Shown: one piece after another, positions 51,754 through 53,117 of the stretch
How the letters are laid out: the number at the start of each line of letters is the position of its first letter
Position numbering within the stretch: the stretch's first letter is position 1
Program-made: the position numbers and the translations under genes
Assembly (NCBI GenBank): GCA_015661395.1
Contig: JACWML010000008.1
Span: 1-53,117, forward strand
Source: Methanomicrobia archaeon
GTDB taxonomy: Archaea > Halobacteriota > Bog-38 > Methanoflorentales > Methanoflorentaceae
Direction of reading: 5' to 3'
Length of the DNA stretch: 53,117 nucleotides
The notes under the pieces: generated by a model
The model's input: only the letters and a program-made list of their open reading frames with translations
Databases searched by the model: none
What the model was told of the DNA's origin: nothing

Positions 51754-53117
51754 ATGGCGTTCCAAGAATTGATCAAACTAGGCGAGTATGTTTGGGAAGT
51801 GCCGCAGGACGCAGCGCTAAGGATGCGTGTCCCTGGTCGAATCTTCTTGTCAGAAGTCCTTATGAAATACCTCGAGAGGGGAGCGATACAACAAGTGGCG
51901 AATGTTGCGACTCTGCCCGGAATCCAGAAATGGTCGCTCGCGATGCCTGATGTGCACACGGGGTATGGTTTTCCCATCGGCGGCGTTGCCGCGTTCGACG
52001 CTAGCGAAGGCGTCCTCTCGCCAGGAGGGGTTGGATTCGATATCAACTGCGGCACGAGGCTCCTAGTGACGACCCTGTTCAAGGAAGAAATTGAGCCACG
52101 AATTGATGAGCTAATAACAACACTATTTGAAGCAATTCCGTCGGGACTTGGCTCGAAGGGACCGCTGCGGCTCTCCGAAAAAGAGCTTAACGACGTGTTT
52201 TTCGGTGGGGCAAAGTGGGCCGTTAATCAAGGATATGGAAACCCTGTAGATCTGAAGCACTGCGAGAGCAATGGCTGTTTGGATGGTGCAGATCCTGCAA
52301 AAGTCAGTCCGCTGGCGAAAAAGAGGGGCAAACCCCAGCTTGGAAGTCTAGGAAGTGGGAACCACTTCTTAGAAATTCAATGTGTTGATCGAGTTTTTGA
52401 TAAAAAGGCAGCAGATTTGTTTGGTTTGAAAGAACAGCAAGTCTGCATAATGCTTCATTCGGGGTCACGGGGGGCTGGCCACCAAATCTGCACTGACTAC
52501 GTGAGAATGTTTCAAGCGGCGAGTCGCAAGTATTCTATCGCACTCCCCGACAAGCAACTCGCGTGCGTTCCTGCAGACTCACAAGAGGCACGAGACTACT
52601 TCAGCGCAATGGCAGCAGCTGCCAACTACGCGTGGACAAATAGGCAAATAATGTCATTTTGGGTGCGAGACGTTCTGGAGCAGAAGTTCAACACGACTGC
52701 AACCCTAGTATACGATGTCGCGCACAATATTGCAAAGCTAGAAAAACACACGATCGACGAAGGACGCAAGGAGGTGTACGTGCACCGCAAAGGCGCCACA
52801 AGAGCATTCGACAAGGATGCGAGTTATGGAATCGAACAGCCGGTGCTCATCCCAGGCAGCATGGGGACTGCCTCTTATGTTCTGCACGGCACCAAAAAAG
52901 CAATGAGCACTACCTTCGGATCGACATGCCACGGAGCAGGTCGAGTTCTCAGCCGGAAAGCTGCGAGACGCTCTTTGACTTGGAAAGGCGTTACTGAGGG
53001 TCTGCAGCGAAAACACATCGCGATAAAAACTGATGATCTTTCGTCAGTGCCAGAAGAGGCACCAGAAGCGTACAAGCCGATAGACGAGGTCATAAACGTC
53101 GTTTCAAAGCTCGGCAT
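51754..53117 (+). CDS. rtcB: tRNA-splicing ligase RtcB (3' end beyond the window)
   Basis: The frame is open from ATG 51754 to the right edge, 454 residues; about 30 more are expected. RtcB joins RNA ends with 2',3'-cyclic phosphate or 3'-phosphate to 5'-OH, using GTP and Mn. Seen: MPDVHTGYGFPIGG, VGFDINCGTRLL (metal ligand Cys99), GNHFLEIQ, MLHSGSRGAGHQI, PGSMGTASYVL and STCHGAGR with the guanylylated His393. No intein interrupts it, although many archaeal RtcB genes have one. A GGGGGT ribosome binding site precedes the ATG. It joins exons of intron-containing tRNAs such as the two at 43.6-44.1 kb. Confidence 0.96.
   Translation, partial: MAFQELIKLGEYVWEVPQDAALRMRVPGRIFLSEVLMKYLERGAIQQVANVATLPGIQKWSLAMPDVHTGYGFPIGGVAAFDASEGVLSPGGVGFDINCGTRLLVTTLFKEEIEPRIDELITTLFEAIPSGLGSKGPLRLSEKELNDVFFGGAKWAVNQGYGNPVDLKHCESNGCLDGADPAKVSPLAKKRGKPQLGSLGSGNHFLEIQCVDRVFDKKAADLFGLKEQQVCIMLHSGSRGAGHQICTDYVRMFQAASRKYSIALPDKQLACVPADSQEARDYFSAMAAAANYAWTNRQIMSFWVRDVLEQKFNTTATLVYDVAHNIAKLEKHTIDEGRKEVYVHRKGATRAFDKDASYGIEQPVLIPGSMGTASYVLHGTKKAMSTTFGSTCHGAGRVLSRKAARRSLTWKGVTEGLQRKHIAIKTDDLSSVPEEAPEAYKPIDEVINVVSKLG

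Noticed and set aside
51754-53117. Intein in RtcB
   Set aside because: All RtcB motifs follow at normal spacing with no insertion through residue 454.
1-53117. CRISPR arrays, insertion sequences, integrases or phage genes
   Set aside because: No regularly spaced repeats, terminal inverted repeats, transposase or integrase motifs seen.

Overview
The window is archaeal and comes from a euryarchaeon of the methanogen/anaerobic alkane-oxidiser grade (Methanomicrobia/Syntrophoarchaeia-like). This rests on gene content: Rpo subunits F and L, histone, aNAC, Sec61-beta, the Nop5-fibrillarin pair, aIF2-beta and aIF5B, ribosomal proteins L10e, L21e and S6e, Csl4, archaease-RtcB, an archaeosortase with PGF-CTERM substrates, and above all a complete 2-oxosuberate (coenzyme B) pathway, aksA/D/E/F. 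The exact genus cannot be read from the sequence. Many genes have a TATA box 24-31 nt before the start codon, so leaderless transcription is common; genes inside operons use Shine-Dalgarno sites. I saw no CRISPR array, insertion sequence or phage gene.

Layout. 1-3.65 kb: gene tail at the edge, archaeosortase, polysaccharide deacetylase, GT4 glycosyltransferase, small Cys protein. 3.7-10.5 kb: TrmI, NAC, PUA protein, NAD(P)HX repair enzyme, methyltransferase + PyrD, Nop5-fibrillarin. 10.6-16.3 kb: translation/transcription run (L10e, aIF2-beta, Pus10, L21e, RpoF, DUF655, KsgA, HemK-like). 16.3-18.4 kb, minus strand: GNAT, RpoL, Csl4, METTL5-like methyltransferase. 18.5-26.3 kb: PGF-CTERM protein with one CxxCH motif, ADP-forming acetyl-CoA synthetase with a DRTGG partner, a membrane protein, a four-CBS protein, amidohydrolase, Sec61-beta. 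26.3-31.2 kb: gene-poor kilobase, then a GT-C-like membrane glycosylation operon. 31.3-36.2 kb: EngB-like GTPase, HAD protein, S6e, aIF5B, tRNA-Gly, histone.

36.6-43.6 kb is the most interesting block. aksA, aksD, aksE and aksF lie together, flanked by an IorA-like thiamine-diphosphate enzyme that lacks the usual C-terminal ferredoxin domain and, 4 nt downstream of aksF, a Cys-rich protein of unknown function. To my knowledge the two steps after 2-oxosuberate (decarboxylation to 7-oxoheptanoate and sulfur insertion) have no assigned enzymes, so these two genes are candidates for them. This is inference from context.

43.6-53.1 kb: tRNA-Leu(UAA) and tRNA-Glu(UUC), each with a short intron fitting a bulge-helix-bulge site; a sugar-nucleotide dehydratase; PurQ/PurS; a secreted thioredoxin/PGF-CTERM gene broken by a 2-nt insertion; two glycosyltransferases and a UPF0104 membrane protein; ArfC; and archease with RtcB, the system that joins spliced tRNA exons. 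RtcB runs off the right edge.

Surface glycosylation genes (GT4, GT2, GT-C-like, dehydratase, UPF0104) and archaeosortase with two tail-bearing substrates point to a glycosylated, lipid-anchored cell envelope. Functions are assigned from motif recognition without database searches.
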